Below, in pieces: positions 46,842-48,022 of a stretch of DNA of 48,022 nt. Below the pieces are notes generated by a model that was given only the letters and a program-made list of their open reading frames with translations, did not search any database and was not told the origin of the DNA. The stretch lies in assembly GCA_030765205.1 (NCBI GenBank), contig JAVCDB010000099.1:1-48022 (forward strand), written 5' to 3'. A program made the position numbers and the translations under genes. Position 1 is the first letter of the stretch, and every line of letters starts with the position of its first letter. Source of the DNA: Candidatus Aadella gelida (GTDB taxonomy: Bacteria; Omnitrophota; Gorgyraeia; Tantalellales; Tantalellaceae).

Positions 46842-47897
46842 ATGAAACTGGGCATAATAGGATTAGAACAATCCGGAAAAACTACGGTATTTAATGCATT
46901 AACTGGCGCTGATAAGGAGGTTGGCAGCTTCGGTAAGATCGAAGCTAACTTATCAGTTGTAAATGTTCCGGATCCTAGGATAGATTGGTTAAGCCAGCTG
47001 TATGCTCCAAACAAAACTGTATATGCCAATATAGAATTCGTGGATATCCCCGGGAGCATTAACGATTCTGCTGACGCTAAAATAGTTGCTGTCGCCCGTG
47101 AAGTTGAAGCATTTGTTTTTGTCATAAGATCCTTCACAAACCCTCATGTTCCGCACCCTTTAGGAGACAACGGCCCCATTAGGGATTTCGAAAGCATAAG
47201 AACAGGACTAATAATATCTGATATATCCGTAGCAGAAAAAAGAATGGAACGCTTGGAAAAAATTGTTAGTAACGGTGTCGGAACGCCTGACGATAAGCTG
47301 GAGCTATCTTCTCTAAAGAAAATAATGTCTGTCCTGGAAAAGGAACTTCCCGCATCGTCTGCGGGTCTTACTCTTCAGGAAGAAAGATCTGTCCGCTCCT
47401 TTCAGTTTCTTACATTAAAGCCGTTCCTTACCCTGCTTAACACTTCCGAGGATAATCTTAAGTCTGAAGAGACTCTCGAACTTTTAAAAAACCTGCCTAA
47501 CAGCATGGCAATGTGCGCCAATATAGAGACCGAGATCCGGCGCCTGGAAGAGTCTGAAAGAAAAGAATTCCTTGATGACCTAGGCATAGAAGAGCTTTCC
47601 TTAACTCCCTTCATATTGAACGCGTATAAAACATTGGGTCTTATTTCCTTTTTTACCGTAGGAAAGGATGAAGTCAGAGCCTGGACGATCCAAAAAGAAG
47701 CTCCCGCAGTCAAAGCTGCCGGAAAGATACATTCTGACCTAGAAAGAGGCTTCATACGCGCCGAGGTATTCTCCTTTGACAATATAAAGGAAAAAGGCTC
47801 GGAACGTGAAATAAAAAATGCCGGTCTTTTCAGGCTGGAAGGTAAAGACTACCCGGTACAAGACGGCGATATCCTTTCTATAAAATTCAGCGTATAG
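46842..47897 (+). CDS. YchF/Obg-like P-loop NTPase, divergent
   Basis: 351 residues from ATG 46842, which follows AAAGGA at 5 nt; the frame is open upstream but that part is not protein-like. The P-loop GLEQSGKTT (residues 7-15) replaces the usual GLPNVGKST. VDIPG (67-71) is the Walker B/G3 motif, but the Gly-Ala-rich stretch normally after it is replaced by SINDSADAK. NTSE stands where GTPases have NKxD; YchF proteins, which prefer ATP, have NxxE here. The C-terminal TGS-like/DUF933 part is complete (FFTVGKDEVRAWTI, then GFIRAEV and VQDGDILSIKF). The family binds ribosomes and takes part in stress responses. The changes in G1 and G3 suggest a side branch rather than the housekeeping copy. 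Confidence 0.85.
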   Translation: MKLGIIGLEQSGKTTVFNALTGADKEVGSFGKIEANLSVVNVPDPRIDWLSQLYAPNKTVYANIEFVDIPGSINDSADAKIVAVAREVEAFVFVIRSFTNPHVPHPLGDNGPIRDFESIRTGLIISDISVAEKRMERLEKIVSNGVGTPDDKLELSSLKKIMSVLEKELPASSAGLTLQEERSVRSFQFLTLKPFLTLLNTSEDNLKSEETLELLKNLPNSMAMCANIETEIRRLEESERKEFLDDLGIEELSLTPFILNAYKTLGLISFFTVGKDEVRAWTIQKEAPAVKAAGKIHSDLERGFIRAEVFSFDNIKEKGSEREIKNAGLFRLEGKDYPVQDGDILSIKFSV

Positions 47898-48022
47898 CTT
47901 TCTTCTTGGAGCTTTTGCGTTAAAAAAGCACGACTAATCAATTACTCTTTACGGATTGGAACAATTATCTTAACCCAATAGCCATTGATATATCGTCACA
48001 ACTTTTATAACCTTCTTATCAA
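47898..48022. other. Right end of the window, no feature seen
   Basis: 125 bp after the YchF-like gene. A weak hairpin, GCTTTT with AAAAGC, lies near 47915-47935, but no T-run follows on the plus strand. No ORF is supported. Confidence 0.5.

Overview
The window looks like chromosomal DNA of an uncultivated, didermic, moderately AT-rich bacterium. Omnitrophota (former OP3) is the most likely lineage. That is inferred from the single 28.5 kb gene for a 9,491-residue multidomain membrane protein (giant genes are known from this phylum), the Gram-negative tripartite efflux parts beside it, and the abundant small intergenic repeats. No rRNA or marker gene is present to confirm it.

Layout: all large genes lie on the minus strand and read from right to left. 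The order is a ROK-family regulator (45992-44874), a translationally coupled Cys4 zinc-ribbon protein (44871-44503), a 2,126-residue TolC-like outer-membrane protein flanked by 16 TPR-like repeats (44470-38090), an HlyD/AcrA-type adaptor (38037-36742), two RND pumps (36551-33384 and 33131-29895), and the giant gene (29290-815). A convincing promoter (46117-46089) precedes the regulator. A terminator-like palindrome (29754-29728) follows the second pump, and the giant gene has its own promoter (29382-29355) and terminator (696-639). At the far left is a small secreted-protein ORF that ends inside a 23-bp tandem repeat. At the right end, on the plus strand, is a divergent YchF/Obg-like P-loop NTPase (46842-47897).

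The giant protein carries, in order: a signal peptide, a possible TraB/ChaN-like domain, membrane segments, two peptidoglycan-binding-like motifs, two TolC-like (OEP) regions, a beta-sandwich (CBM-like) domain, a clan-A glycoside hydrolase-like TIM barrel with NEP and TEL motifs, a long beta/YD-like region, a membrane family-2 glycosyltransferase with DED, ED and QRSRW motifs, two more beta-sandwich domains, and an unrecognised C-terminal domain. Together with the adjacent RND-MFP-OEP genes this suggests a surface-glycan synthesis, trimming and export machine packed largely into one polypeptide. That functional reading is inference.

The intergenic DNA has its own structure. Degenerate 7-bp tandem arrays start at, or within one unit of, the stop codons of four consecutive large genes. 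Three GGGTTTAAACCC palindromes lie next to conserved spacer blocks. GGGGAC/GTCCCC elements are scattered through every spacer. The heptamer arrays at stop codons and the giant synthase/exporter fusion are the two most unusual signals.
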